Part shown: one piece after another, positions 7,863-17,522 of the stretch | How the letters are laid out: every line of letters begins with the position of its first letter | How positions within the stretch are numbered: position 1 is the first letter of the stretch | Assembly: GCF_000010125.1 (NCBI RefSeq) | Contig: NC_007350.1 | Coordinates: 2,170,001 to 2,234,000 of the forward strand | Reading direction: 5' to 3' | Origin: Staphylococcus saprophyticus subsp. saprophyticus ATCC 15305 = NCTC 7292 | GTDB taxonomy: Bacteria > Bacillota > Bacilli > Staphylococcales > Staphylococcaceae | DNA length: 64,000 nt | Program-made: the position numbers and the translations under genes | The notes under the pieces: generated by a model | Seen by the model: the letters and a program-made list of their open reading frames with translations, nothing else | What the model was told of the DNA's origin: nothing | Database searches by the model: none

Positions 7863-8507
7863 TTAGTCATTGTATTCAAAGTATTCATCTAAAAATGTAT
7901 ATTGATGTGAGGCATTGCCGTTAAAATAATTTTTTCCAAAATTATCCAATAAAGCATGAAATTCATTTGCATCTTGGTTCGTAAAGGTTTCAGGTAATGA
8001 TACGTTGCGTTTCAATTTGTCATATTGTTCTGTATGTTCATATCCGAGTAAACGATAAATTCTTCTTGTGTAACTGTCAGGTATGTATTCGATACCTTCA
8101 AATACATAAACGATGAGTACATCGGCTGTTTCACTTCCAACACCTTTTATATGCAACAACTGGTCTCTAAGATTAGTATGATATTTATCAGCAATGGCTT
8201 TATAGTCAAAATCGTATTGATGCAACCAACTTAGTAATGCCAGTATGGTTTTCGCTTTATTTTTATAAAATCCACTCGACTTAATTAATGTTTGTAGATC
8301 TTCTAATTCTAAATTCAAGATATGGTGTGGATCCAATAGAGTAGCTTGTTTTAATGAATCAATGGCATAGGCTGCGTTTCGCCAATTCGTATTTTGAACT
8401 AAAATCGCTCCCAAAATGATTTCTATTTTTGAATCTGCAGGCCACCAACCTTGTGGCCCCATATGCTTATATAAAATGCGATATAAACTTTCTGTATCCA
8501 ATGTCAT
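7863..8507 (-). CDS. Endonuclease III-like HhH-GPD DNA glycosylase, monofunctional (MagIII-like)
   Basis: The 214-residue protein has a helix-hairpin-helix (IKGVGSETADVL, about residues 120-131) and the catalytic Asp of HhH-GPD enzymes in IPDSYTRRIYR (Asp144). The lyase lysine of endonuclease III (GVGRKTA) is Glu here, and no four-cysteine iron-sulfur loop follows. This pattern is like the 3-methyladenine glycosylase MagIII, which excises alkylated bases without nicking. GAGG lies eight bases before ATG 8507; a GTG nine bases upstream overlaps that site and is rejected. It lies downstream of argS but beyond a terminator. Confidence 0.85.
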   Translation of the reverse strand: MTLDTESLYRILYKHMGPQGWWPADSKIEIILGAILVQNTNWRNAAYAIDSLKQATLLDPHHILNLELEDLQTLIKSSGFYKNKAKTILALLSWLHQYDFDYKAIADKYHTNLRDQLLHIKGVGSETADVLIVYVFEGIEYIPDSYTRRIYRLLGYEHTEQYDKLKRNVSLPETFTNQDANEFHALLDNFGKNYFNGNASHQYTFLDEYFEYND

Positions 8508-8547
8508 TTTAAACACCTCATTTGCACGCTTATTTTCACTAACAAAA

Positions 8548-8616
8548 AGAGCTAGTAAGATTTGTCACTTGAATGAAACATCTCTCTTCATCCATGACAA
8601 ACCTAATACTAGCTCT
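8548..8616 (-). terminator. Terminator of the DUF1934-argS operon
   Basis: AGAGCTAGTA..ATTTGTCA on the left pairs with TGACAAACC..TACTAGCTCT on the right (about 20 pairs with a two-base bulge). On the minus strand it is followed by five T. Confidence 0.85.
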
Positions 8617-8635
8617 CAACCATTACACTTTCCGT

Positions 8636-10303
8636 TTACATTGTTTCTGGTGCATTTACACCAACTAAACTTAGCGCATTACGCAACGTAATTCTTACTG
8701 CATCTATAAGTGCAATCAATGCTTTTGTTTTTTCAACATCATCTGTTAATACTTTTTCAGCATTATAAAATTTATGGAAGTGTGATGCTAAATCTTGAAT
8801 ATAGTTTGTAATTCTATGTGGTGCTCTATTGGCAGCCGCACTTTGAATTGTTGTTTCAAATTCAGCAACTTTCTTCAATAAATCAATCGCTTTATCATTT
8901 GTAATCAAGGTATAATCCGCATCTTTAGATGGTGTAATACCTCTTTCAGCAGCTTGTTTCAATATAGAACAAATACGCGCATGTGCATATTGTGCATAGT
9001 AAACTGGATTATCTTGTGATTCTTGTTTCGCAAGTTCCATATCGAAATCAAAGTGTGTGTCAGGGCTACGCATTGTGAGGAAATAACGTGCTGCGTCTAC
9101 GCCAACTTCATCCATAATTTCTCGTAACGTGATTGCATTCCCAGTACGTTTGCTCATCTTAACTTCTTGTCCATCTTGCATTAAACGAACCATTTGCATG
9201 ATTTGTATTTCAAGACGGTCACTTTCAACACCAAACGTTTCTAATGAAGCCTTAAGACGATTGATATACCCATGATGATCCGCACCAAATAAATTAATTA
9301 ACGTATCGTTACCACGTTTGATTTTATCAAAATGATATGCAATGTCTGGTAAGAAATACGTATAATTGCCATCATTTTTAATTAACACTCTGTCTTTGTC
9401 ATCTTTAAAATCTGTCGTACGCAACCACGTTGCACCATCTTGTTCATATGTGTAGCCAAGCTCAGACATTTTGTTTAATACTTCTGTAATTTCACCTTTT
9501 TCGTATAAAGACGTTTCACTAAACCAATTATCAAAATGCGTATTAAAATCAGATAAATCTGTTCTTAATTTTTCCATTTCATAATCTACGCCCAATTTTC
9601 TAAATGTCTTAATACGTTCATCTTCTGACAAATCTTTAAGTTCAGGTTGTTTTTCGGCTAAATCTTTACCAATATTAATGATGTCTTTACCATGATAGCC
9701 ACCCTCAGGCATTTCAAATGAATCATCTCCAAGCGCTTCAAAATAACGTGCTTCTATTGAACGCGCTAAATTCGTAATTTGATTACCCGCATCATTCACA
9801 TAATATTCTCTAGTTACATGATAACCAGCCGCAGTTAAAATATTAGCAAGTGTATCACCTACAGCAGCGTTACGTGCGTGGCCAATATGTAGATCTCCAG
9901 TTGGGTTAGCTGACACATATTCTAATAATATATTTTTGCCATTTTGTTCGGCAGTGCTACCAAATTTTTCATCTTTATCTATAGCCTCTGAGATAACTTC
10001 AGTTAAATAAGCATTATCTAAGTAGAAATTAATAAATCCAGGTCCTGCAATTTGAACTTTTTCAACATTAGCAGCTGTCGTATCTAAATGATCGACAATC
10101 GCTTGCGCAATTTCACGAGGATTACGCTTTGCTATTTTCGTCAATACCATCGCGATGTTTGTAGAATAATCACCATTTGCATCGTCTTTAGGTATTTCTA
10201 TTTTAATATCTGGTATATCACTTGCCTCAGCTAACGCTGCTTTTTGAATACTGTGGTTAATTTCTTCAATCAACGTTTGTTTCACTTGATCAATTATATT
10301 CAT
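8636..10303 (-). CDS. argS: Arginyl-tRNA synthetase
   Basis: This class I synthetase has 555 residues, close to the family size. It shows the N-terminal Add-1 tRNA-binding domain (residues 1-90), the HIGH motif in [16 protein letters not shown] (about 130-145), a KMSK motif in [14 protein letters not shown] (about 380), and the C-terminal DALR anticodon-binding domain ending [15 protein letters not shown]. It charges tRNA-Arg in the cytoplasm. Its ATG directly abuts the TAA of the DUF1934 gene, so the two are coupled, as in Bacillus (ywiB-argS). A terminator follows at 8548-8616. No T-box leader is visible. Confidence 0.97.
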
Positions 10304-10729
10304 TTAAGACTGCTCCTTATAAGTAATTTCATATTGGTAAGATCCCATTTTTTCATCATCTTGTATTAAATCATAATGCACTTTTAATTTACCACCATGT
10401 TCCGTTACAAAATGCAGAATAGAATGTGTTCGCACAGTTAAAGGTATACGTCCTCCAGTAATTTCATACAAAGTAATCGTATCTTCACCTTCTACAAAAT
10501 GGAGGTTCATTTTGATTTCACCCTTACGAATGATTTTCACACCTGTTTCTTCAATTTTAACAGTTACATTGACAGCAACACCATCAATTTCTTCTTGATA
10601 ACGTATAAATTCTGCATTACGTTTTTGCCAATGCCCTTGCGTATTTGCTGTAAATTTCTCTTTATTATCAAATTGTTTAACAACTTGTTTCGTTTGGATA
10701 TTAACATTGTTTTCCAATGTACGTTTCAC
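10304..10729 (-). CDS. DUF1934 (YwiB-like) lipocalin-type protein
   Basis: The 141-residue protein is predicted to be mostly beta-strand ([29 protein letters not shown]), the pattern of YwiB/DUF1934, a calycin-like barrel encoded beside argS in Bacillales. Its function is unknown. The start is uncertain: a GTG at 10729 overlaps the AGGG site, while a TTG at 10717 (residue 5) lies nine bases after AGGGTG and fits spacing better. It ends exactly where argS begins. An intergenic repeat cluster lies upstream. Confidence 0.85.
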
Positions 10730-10858
10730 CCTAATCTTTTAAAATAATACAAACCATTATAGCATACTTGATAGTCGCTATACAGTTGATAAATCGTTTT
10801 TAAGGATGTTATGTTACATAGCTAAAATCCAATTATTTGTAATAACATATGACATTAA

Positions 10859-10894
10859 AAAAGAGGTTCAGACTTTGATAGTCTAAACCTCTTT
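10859..10894 (-). terminator. Terminator downstream of the YwhD operon
   Basis: AAAGAGGTTCAGACT pairs with AGTCTAAACCTCTTT (one G-T pair); on the minus strand seven T follow. It lies about 270 bases after the YwhD stop, beyond the repeat cluster, so the repeats would be transcribed as a 3' tail. Confidence 0.8.
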
Positions 10895-10907
10895 AAAGCT
10901 GTTTTTC

Positions 10908-11052
10908 AGAACTACTTTCACATTTTATGTGAATGAGTAGTTCTTATGCATTCGTTTTAGCGCACGTAATCCTTAACCATTCTAGTAGTTCTTATGCATG
11001 AGCATTTGCACATGTAATCCACTCAAAATTTTAGTAGTTCTTATACATGCCC
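10908..11052. repeat. Triplicated AGTAGTTCTTATGCA intergenic repeat
   Basis: Three imperfect tandem copies start GTAGTTCTTAT at 10937, 10985 and 11034 (48- and 49-base period). The first two continue ATGCAT..ACGTAATCC or ATGCAT..ATGTAATCC; the third is cut short. An outer hairpin AGAACTACT..AGTAGTTCT (10908-10944) contains an inner TTCACAT/ATGTGAA stem. A related copy is at 3261-3350. Confidence 0.7.
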
Positions 11053-11157
11053 TTTAATTAGGGAAAATATGGTATCAAGCATCTGTGGCTTAATAGGATA
11101 CGTAGGGCTATGAAAGATTATTTAAAATTCACTTTCTGTCCTACATCCCTATACTTA

Positions 11158-11670
11158 TTATTTACTTGCTAATGCTTCATGTAATGCTTTATCTGAATTA
11201 TTCCACATAGCTAAATCATGTGTTTGTAGAAAATCTTTCAAAACTGCTTTATTGTCCTCACCAATATGATCTATATCGATTTGATGTTTCATTGATTTAT
11301 CCATCATATTAACATGTTCAGGCATGCTTTTGTAACCTCTGCGAATGCTCTTATTCACTAATAAATAACATCCTGTCACGCCAGCATAGTAAGGTCCATT
11401 TTCGCCTCTTTCAGTCGTAACCCAGCATAACCAATATTCCTTGGCTTCGTCACCTTCTACGACTTCTTTCTCTTTAATCCATTTAACACCTTTTTCTACA
11501 CTTGAACGTGCGTGCATACCACCAATATCAATAAAGGCTTCTTTATTTTGAACATCAATAAAGACAGGCGCCACATTATCCAAACTGATAGAACCTATAT
11601 TAGTACCTTTGTGCCCATCAAGTGGGTCATTCTTAATAATGTTAAATTTAAATCCTTTATTTTCAGCCAC
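11158..11670 (-). CDS. YwhD family protein, function unknown
   Basis: The 170-residue soluble protein matches the YwhD family of Bacillales: an N-terminal FNIIKNDPLDGHKGTNIGS block, a central EYWLCWVTTERGENGPYYAGVTGC block and a helical C terminus. No catalytic motif is known. The start is GTG at 11670, with GGGAGGTG about eight bases upstream. It follows the HD-domain gene after a 56-base gap and is probably co-transcribed with it; conserved pairing in Bacillales suggests related but unknown roles. Confidence 0.85.
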   Translation of the reverse strand: MAENKGFKFNIIKNDPLDGHKGTNIGSISLDNVAPVFIDVQNKEAFIDIGGMHARSSVEKGVKWIKEKEVVEGDEAKEYWLCWVTTERGENGPYYAGVTGCYLLVNKSIRRGYKSMPEHVNMMDKSMKHQIDIDHIGEDNKAVLKDFLQTHDLAMWNNSDKALHEALASK

Positions 11671-11726
11671 TCACGTGCACCTCCCAAATTATCTAAGTCA
11701 TTTATTTCATTTTACCTGTTATCATA

Positions 11727-13028
11727 TTATGAATTCAATTCATCTAATATACTATTAATTGCATTTTTTACATGATCATCTTCAATATCCGCAATGAGTT
11801 CTTTTGGATAATATAATTTATAATCTTCTCGATTAATTCCTGTAATACTATGGATAACCAATGATTGACTACTAATTTCACGAATTTTTCCATTACGTTT
11901 TAGTAAATGAATCGGCTGTCTATTTGATCCAGGTCTATCATAATCATATGGTAAATCTGAGAAGGACTCACTGACAAAATAATAATTCGGATCTATATCT
12001 GCTTGAATAAACAAATCAGTTAATTCTGAGATTGTTATAATCGAACCATCAAAAGGCATATATTTTAATAAATCTCGATTGATAAAACGTCGTGATAAAT
12101 CACTCAAGATGGGATCTTCTTCTTTCACCCATGCCTTTAAGTAATATAAGACAACCGCTTCATCTAAATCTACATATTGTTCAATTGTCATGGATTCTTC
12201 GAAAAATGGTACGAAATCTGTTGGATACATTTTAAAAGTATAGCCTTCATTGTACAAGTATTTCGCACGTTTCAAACAATTATTTAATAACACTTCTCCC
12301 CCTCTACTGACTGGGTGAAAATAAATTTGCCAATACATTTGATAGCGACTCATGATAAAGTTCTCTACTGCGTGCATACCACTTTCTTTAATCAACACTT
12401 CATCTTTAGATGGACGCATCAATCTCAAGATACGTTCCATATCAAATTCTCCGTATGATACACCGGTAAAATAAGCATCTCTTTGTAAATAATCCATTCT
12501 ATCAGCATCAATTTGTGAAGATATCATGGAGATGACTAATTTGTTATCGTGTGTTTTATTAATAACATCTGCAACTTGTTGTGGAAAATCATCCGAAACA
12601 CGACTTAATACTTCGTTAACTTCCGTCGGACCCGTAATAATTGCCTGTGTAAATGCTTCATGATCCGTGTTAAATATCTTTTCGAAACTATGAGAAAAAG
12701 GCCCATGTCCTAAATCATGTAATAATGCTGCACATAAGGCTAACGGGCGATCTTCGTTATTCCATGCTTCTCTTCCATTAAATGAATCATCAATTAACCT
12801 ACGTACAATTTCATATACACCCAACGAGTGGCCAAATCTACTATGTTCTGCCGTATGGAATGAAAGATATAATGTGCCTAATTGCTTTATACGTCTTAGT
12901 CTTTGGAATTCTTTCGTCTTAATCAAATCCCAAATCACTTGATCTCTGACATGGATATACCTATGAATTGGATCTTTAAACACTTTTTCTTCTGGTAATT
13001 TTTGTGTAGCATATGTTGTAAATGTCAA
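11727..13028 (-). CDS. HD-domain phosphohydrolase (YwfO-like)
   Basis: The product is about 433 residues. An HD metal-dependent phosphohydrolase core is clear: RFGHSLGVYEIVRR (first His), ALLHDLGHGPFSHSFE (His-Asp with downstream His), and ISSQIDADRMDYLQRDAYFTG (the later Asp). This is the dGTPase/YwfO class, acting on nucleoside phosphates. The start is most likely TTG at 13028, six bases after AGGAGG; an ATG at 13046 lies upstream of that ribosome site and is less likely. It probably forms an operon with the acetyltransferase before it and YwhD after it. Confidence 0.9.
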   Translation of the reverse strand: MTFTTYATQKLPEEKVFKDPIHRYIHVRDQVIWDLIKTKEFQRLRRIKQLGTLYLSFHTAEHSRFGHSLGVYEIVRRLIDDSFNGREAWNNEDRPLALCAALLHDLGHGPFSHSFEKIFNTDHEAFTQAIITGPTEVNEVLSRVSDDFPQQVADVINKTHDNKLVISMISSQIDADRMDYLQRDAYFTGVSYGEFDMERILRLMRPSKDEVLIKESGMHAVENFIMSRYQMYWQIYFHPVSRGGEVLLNNCLKRAKYLYNEGYTFKMYPTDFVPFFEESMTIEQYVDLDEAVVLYYLKAWVKEEDPILSDLSRRFINRDLLKYMPFDGSIITISELTDLFIQADIDPNYYFVSESFSDLPYDYDRPGSNRQPIHLLKRNGKIREISSQSLVIHSITGINREDYKLYYPKELIADIEDDHVKNAINSILDELNS

Positions 13029-13064
13029 TGTAGTCCTCCTATCCATATCCTATACTTATGCAGA

Positions 13065-13544
13065 CTAATTTATTGTCTTACGCATTAACGCTAAATCCAT
13101 GGCTTCACCATACATAACATGCGTATATGAACGTAATTTTTCAAAGCCTTTTTGCTCATAAAACGAAACAGCTTCATCATTCTTATTATCGACTTCTAAG
13201 AAGACTTCTTTATATTCATCGTTGAAATAACTTAAACCTTCAGTTAATAATTCAGAACCATAGCCATGATGTTGCCACAATGGACTTACATAATGTGCTG
13301 ATAAAAATAATTCAGAACCATAAATAAAATTCGCAAAACCAATAATATTTTCATCTTCTTCTACGACTAAAAACAATTGATCTTCCAATCGTTTTAATAA
13401 ATGTTGTTCATTATATGAAGCAGCCAATAACTCATTTACAGTTTTAGCCGCATAAATATTCATGTACGTATTATACCAAGCTTTTGTTGCTACATCTCTG
13501 ATGCCTACAACATCTTTCGGTGTTGCTTTTCTAATTTTATGCAT
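13065..13544 (-). CDS. GNAT family N-acetyltransferase
   Basis: The 159-residue protein has the GNAT fold: an N-terminal HKIRKATPKDVVGIRDVA strand-helix and the acetyl-CoA loop SPLWQHHGYGSELL near residues 90-103 (Q-x-x-G-x-G/A). EVFLEVDNKNDEAVSFYEQKGFEKL, the typical last helix-strand, follows. It transfers an acetyl group to an amine; the substrate is unknown. It lies 36 bases upstream of the HD hydrolase gene, in the same direction. Confidence 0.9.
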   Translation of the reverse strand: MHKIRKATPKDVVGIRDVATKAWYNTYMNIYAAKTVNELLAASYNEQHLLKRLEDQLFLVVEEDENIIGFANFIYGSELFLSAHYVSPLWQHHGYGSELLTEGLSYFNDEYKEVFLEVDNKNDEAVSFYEQKGFEKLRSYTHVMYGEAMDLALMRKTIN

Positions 13545-13631
13545 GTTGTTCTCCCCCTATTTAGATAGGTCATAATAGCTACATTATATCATAATTTTAG
13601 TATTCAAAATACTTTAGCTATTTATATAAAA

Positions 13632-13666
13632 ATAGCTTGGGCAATATTATAATTCACCCAAACTAT
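13632..13666 (-). terminator. Terminator of the flavoprotein gene at 13678
   Basis: ATAGCTTGGG pairs with CCCAAACTAT (one G-T pair); five T follow on the minus strand. Confidence 0.8.
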
Positions 13667-13677
13667 CTATGTTATAT

Positions 13678-14220
13678 TTAGTTCTTCCCAAGTGTTTGTT
13701 GCCATTCTTTTGCACGTGACAGTGCATAAACATCTTTTTCAATATCTCCCGGTCTTTCAGCTGTACCAATAATATAGCCCCCTAGACTCGCACCTAGAAA
13801 CTCTAAACTATATTTAACTTGTGTGATGCATGGTTTGGCTTTGACTTTAGGACAATCACCACCAACGATAATAAGTCTAAAATCTTTCTTAGACATCTTA
13901 TCTTTAAAGTCTTTATAATTTGAATCCAATAAAGTTTCAGACCAATGATCAAAAAATGCCTTCATTGATGCCGATAAACTATACCAATAAACTGGCGAAG
14001 CAATTATAACTGTGTCACTTGCTAATACTTTATCTATAAGCGTCTTATAGTCATCCGCATATGAATCTATGCTTTTGTCTTCGTGTCTATAGTCTCTAAC
14101 CGGATTTAATTGATATTGCGTTAAGTCTATCCATTCGTAGTCGTATCCAGCTATGGCCATCTTAGTTAAACGTGCAGTGTTCCCTTCTGGTCGACTGCCT
14201 CCAAATAAAACTGTGATCAT
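13678..14220 (-). CDS. NAD(P)H-dependent FMN oxidoreductase, flavodoxin-like
   Basis: The 180-residue protein begins with the FMN phosphate loop LFGGSRPEGNTARLTK (residues 5-20) and has the VIIASPVYWYSLSASMKAFFDHW segment near 74-96, which lines the flavin site in the NADPH-dependent FMN reductase family. Members reduce quinones, azo dyes or flavins. No partner gene is adjacent. It is monocistronic, with its own terminator at 13632-13666. Confidence 0.88.
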   Translation of the reverse strand: MITVLFGGSRPEGNTARLTKMAIAGYDYEWIDLTQYQLNPVRDYRHEDKSIDSYADDYKTLIDKVLASDTVIIASPVYWYSLSASMKAFFDHWSETLLDSNYKDFKDKMSKKDFRLIIVGGDCPKVKAKPCITQVKYSLEFLGASLGGYIIGTAERPGDIEKDVYALSRAKEWQQTLGKN

Positions 14221-14437
14221 ATTAATCTCCTTCTACTACTCATTTTATATTCCCTTCAAAAATTATAAATATACATTTCCATAAAATCATTAAACTTAAT
14301 TAATAATTCTACACTAAAAAGTACAATTACTAAACAGTTTACTTAAAATAGAATAATAAATTAAATTATTTGCTCAAGAATTGAACTTATAACCCCTACT
14401 ATAAATGTATATTTTTAAAAACATCTTTATAAATATA

Positions 14438-14474
14438 AAAAGTAGATAAACATAATACATGTTCATCTACTTTT
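14438..14474 (-). terminator. Terminator of the aldo/keto reductase gene
   Basis: AAAAGTAGAT pairs with ATCTACTTTT, the stem extending inward through AAACA/TGTT. T-rich on both strands; it begins just beyond the stop at 14481. Confidence 0.8.
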
Positions 14475-14480
14475 ATTTTT

Positions 14481-15416
14481 TTATTTTATAGGAAATAATT
14501 TTTCGATTTTTTCAATCTCTTCTTCAGTTAATTCAACATCTAAAGTTGTTAAATTATCAACGACTTGATTTGGACGCTTAGCACCTGGAATAACAATATC
14601 TAATGACGGTTTTGTTAAATAAAATGCCAACACAATGTGTGCAACATCCACTCTGTGATTATCAGCAATATCACGTAGTTGATCAATTTTCTCTAAATTT
14701 TCTTTGAATTTTTCACCTTGAAATTCTGGATTTTTAGCACGAATATCATCAAATGTTGAATTCTCATTATATTTACCTGCTAATAAACCAGAAACGAGTG
14801 GGAAATATGGAATAAACGTGATACCGTGTTCTGAAGTATATTCGAAAATATGCTCATTTTCACGATTTAATAAATTATATTCCATTTGTACAACATCTAC
14901 CAAGCCATCTTTATTCGCTTCTTTTAATTGTTCTAAATTGAAATTGGACACCCCAATCGCTTTGATCTTACCTTCATCTTTGAGCTCTTTTAGTGCAGCG
15001 ACAGCTTCATTCTTAGGCGTGTTCTCATCCGGAAAATGTATATAATATAAATCAATATAATCTAACTGCAGACGTTTTAAACTTTGCTCAACCTGATCTT
15101 TTAAAAATTGAGGATCATTTGAATATTTTACATTACCATCATCATCAAAATAGTGTGCGCCTTTAGTAGCAATTGCAAAATCATCTCTACCAAATTCTTT
15201 GACCGCTTCACCAACGAGTTCTTCTGAACGCTCTGGTCCATAAATATAAGCTGTATCTATCAACGTTATACCATTTCTCACTGCGGTACGTACGGTTTCT
15301 TTACCTTGTTCTTCATCTAAATCATTATAGAAATTATGTCCACCTACTGCATTTGCACCTAATGCGATAGGTGTTACTTCAACATTTGACTTACCAATCT
15401 TTGTTTTCTTAGTCAA
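14481..15416 (-). CDS. Aldo/keto reductase
   Basis: The 311-residue TIM-barrel oxidoreductase carries the family tetrad: Asp and Tyr in [15 protein letters not shown] (near 52-66), Lys in AIATKGAHY (near 84) and His in [10 protein letters not shown] (near 124). The NADPH-binding end is present as [16 protein letters not shown] (near 275). It reduces carbonyl compounds with NADPH in the cytoplasm; the physiological substrate is unknown. It stands alone, ending in a terminator. Confidence 0.92.
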   Translation of the reverse strand: MTKKTKIGKSNVEVTPIALGANAVGGHNFYNDLDEEQGKETVRTAVRNGITLIDTAYIYGPERSEELVGEAVKEFGRDDFAIATKGAHYFDDDGNVKYSNDPQFLKDQVEQSLKRLQLDYIDLYYIHFPDENTPKNEAVAALKELKDEGKIKAIGVSNFNLEQLKEANKDGLVDVVQMEYNLLNRENEHIFEYTSEHGITFIPYFPLVSGLLAGKYNENSTFDDIRAKNPEFQGEKFKENLEKIDQLRDIADNHRVDVAHIVLAFYLTKPSLDIVIPGAKRPNQVVDNLTTLDVELTEEEIEKIEKLFPIK

Positions 15417-15816
15417 TCTAGCCCAACTCCTTTTATAATTCTCTTATATTTTACACATAGCGATGTATGTGCTATCCACAGCAATTGATTTAACCATATA
15501 TCACTGTTATTTTTACAAGTAGTTATACTCTACCCTTTTTCTTTATATTTAAAATAAAAACGTAAGTAATAGATATTATCTAATATGATATCTATTTAAA
15601 ATTTAGCATGATTACGCTATAAAACTAAACATATTTGCTTGATTACGACATCAAATTTTCATACCTATTATGTTCTTTAAAAGCGTATATTGAAAAAATG
15701 GGATTACGGCATCAAATATAATTTGTTGATTTCGTAATCCCATCCACGTAAGGCTTTTGAACTATATAGTATTCATTTTATTTTCGTACTTTATTTTATT
15801 AAAGCCTTCCCAGCTA
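15417..15816. other. Gene-free interval with a repeated GATTACG motif
   Basis: No gene seen. A motif beginning GATTACG occurs near 15610, 15641 and 15702; the latter two continue as RCATCAAAT. The last copy forms the left arm of the terminator at 15698-15743. Confidence 0.6.
15698..15743 (-). terminator. Terminator of the DUF1450 gene
   Basis: ATGGGATTACG (15698-15708) pairs perfectly with CGTAATCCCAT (15733-15743), with further imperfect pairing inside. Six T follow on the minus strand. Confidence 0.85.
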
Positions 15817-16155
15817 TTATTTATGTTTTCTTTGCGCTAACTTTTCTTTTAATTTTCTATCTTGTTCTTCTTTACGACGTTTACGTTCTTCATTACGTTT
15901 TCTTAATCGTTCTTCTTCTTCATGGTCTCTCGGTTTCTGTAATTGTTTTTCCACTTTTTCCATAAGTTCATCTTCTGTGAGTGCAGCGAGTGGACGATTA
16001 TTAACAAAAGCAAACGTTTTTCGGCGACCCGGTCCACAATACGACTGACAGCCAATTTCTATTTCAGCTTCAGGATCTAATTTCGTTAACTTTTTTTCTA
16101 ATGACTTACAGTTTACCCCTTGGCAATCATCACAAATTAAAAATTTATTTTGCAA
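15817..16155 (-). CDS. DUF1450 family cysteine-rich protein with charged coiled-coil tail
   Basis: The 112-residue protein has an N-terminal domain with CDDCQGVNC (residues 8-16) and a later CQSYCGPG (about 37-44). That four-to-five-cysteine layout belongs to the DUF1450/YuzB group and resembles thioredoxin-like [2Fe-2S] ferredoxins. Residues 75-112 are almost entirely Lys, Arg and Glu, predicted as a coiled coil. No function is established to my knowledge. Monocistronic, with a terminator at 15698-15743. Confidence 0.82.
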   Translation of the reverse strand: MQNKFLICDDCQGVNCKSLEKKLTKLDPEAEIEIGCQSYCGPGRRKTFAFVNNRPLAALTEDELMEKVEKQLQKPRDHEEEERLRKRNEERKRRKEEQDRKLKEKLAQRKHK

Positions 16156-16387
16156 CTACACCCATTCCTTTCTTATGGTTTACAGTTTATCAAAACAGCT
16201 TAAATATCATTTCACAATGTAAACATTCATTTATATGTATCATCATAAGGTTTATGATGCCTTACTTAATATGTATTTTAGATTTTACAACTCTAATTAT
16301 TTTACTCTATTTTATTAAAATTTCAAGTTTATATAGAGATTTCACAGACTAACGTCCCGTCTTCGTTTAATTTATATATAATAAAAA

Positions 16388-16416
16388 CAGTACCTAATCT
16401 GTAGATTAGTATACTG
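16388..16416 (-). terminator. Terminator of the mevalonate operon
   Basis: CAGTACCTAATCT pairs with AGATTAGTATACTG (one bulge), followed on the minus strand by five T. It lies just after the mvaK2 stop at 16434. Confidence 0.78.
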
Positions 16417-16433
16417 CTCAAGTTGTCATGACT

Positions 16434-17510
16434 TTATTGACCATGATAAATATTAAATTCTAATGGTTTCACTTCATTCTCTAACCATTCTTGATATATC
16501 AATTTCTTATTAACATCACTATTTATAATCGTAATACCACAGTCACCGCCACCTGCACCAGAGGTTTTAGCAGCACCGCCATATTTTTCTGCTACAGAAC
16601 ACAACACTTTGAGATGTGCCGTTTCTATATCTATCGTAGCTTCTTTATCCATAGATTGAATAATTTCGCGATTGGTACGAATCATTTGTTGTACACCTTT
16701 AATGTGGTTTGTTTTAAAAGCATGAATCAACTTTTCAACACATAGGTGGGAACGTTCTAAAAACTTACCATAAAACGTTGGATCTGACTTCAAGCGTTTC
16801 ACTTCACTCACTAAATGATGAGACGATGCAGGAGATCCTGTCCAACCAATCAATACTTCCATATTTTCTGGTGGTTGCAACGGTTCAATATGCAGACCTG
16901 GCCAGTTTTTATTCAATACTTCATTAACAGATGTATCTTCAATTTGTTGAGAGACCCACTCATGATCAAATGTACTGTACGCTAACCAACCAGTGTAAAT
17001 ACTAACAGCGATGTCACCACATGAACTTAAACTCTGCAATTTCATATTCGCGATTACCGCTAGTTTATAAATATAAAGATTTGATAAATGCGTTTCATAA
17101 AACTCATTCAAAACTTTAACTACAGAAACAAGCACGGCTGCACTTGAACCTAACCCGTATTTATGGCCATTTGCGTCATCTAAATTACTATCAATCGTTA
17201 AATTGAAATGTTTTAAACTGATATGGTTACTGCGCACATATTGTTCAAATACTTCAATTGCTGTAATGACATATTTAAGTTGTTTCGCCGCATGTACATC
17301 GGATACGACGATTTGATCTTCTCTTCTTTGAAAAGTCACTGGATCATGATGTAGTGTTTTAGAATGTATGGTACCTTGAGGGGCATTTGAGTCTTCAATT
17401 GAAGCAGTTACAAATCGATCAACCGCAATTAATACGGATTTATATCCTGGTTCAGTAACTGCATATTCACCTGCAATATAGAGTTTACCTGGTGCTTTTA
17501 CTTGAATCAT
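16434..17510 (-). CDS. mvaK2: Phosphomevalonate kinase
   Basis: The 358-residue GHMP kinase converts mevalonate 5-phosphate to the diphosphate. Motif 1 is PGKLYIAGEYAVTEPG (residues 7-22), the ATP loop is HKYGLGSSAAV (about 116-126), and motif 3 is KTSGAGGGDCGI near 314-325. The Gram-positive form is a GHMP enzyme unrelated to the animal one. It is last of three mevalonate genes, 12 bases after mvaD. The pathway supplies isoprenoids for undecaprenyl phosphate and menaquinone. Confidence 0.96.
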   Translation of the reverse strand: MIQVKAPGKLYIAGEYAVTEPGYKSVLIAVDRFVTASIEDSNAPQGTIHSKTLHHDPVTFQRREDQIVVSDVHAAKQLKYVITAIEVFEQYVRSNHISLKHFNLTIDSNLDDANGHKYGLGSSAAVLVSVVKVLNEFYETHLSNLYIYKLAVIANMKLQSLSSCGDIAVSIYTGWLAYSTFDHEWVSQQIEDTSVNEVLNKNWPGLHIEPLQPPENMEVLIGWTGSPASSHHLVSEVKRLKSDPTFYGKFLERSHLCVEKLIHAFKTNHIKGVQQMIRTNREIIQSMDKEATIDIETAHLKVLCSVAEKYGGAAKTSGAGGGDCGITIINSDVNKKLIYQEWLENEVKPLEFNIYHGQ

Positions 17511-17522
17511 GTTATCTCTTCC

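Noticed and set aside
10730..11157. T-box leader for argS
   Set aside because: No TGGNACCGCG-type antiterminator or specifier structure; the interval holds the repeat cluster.
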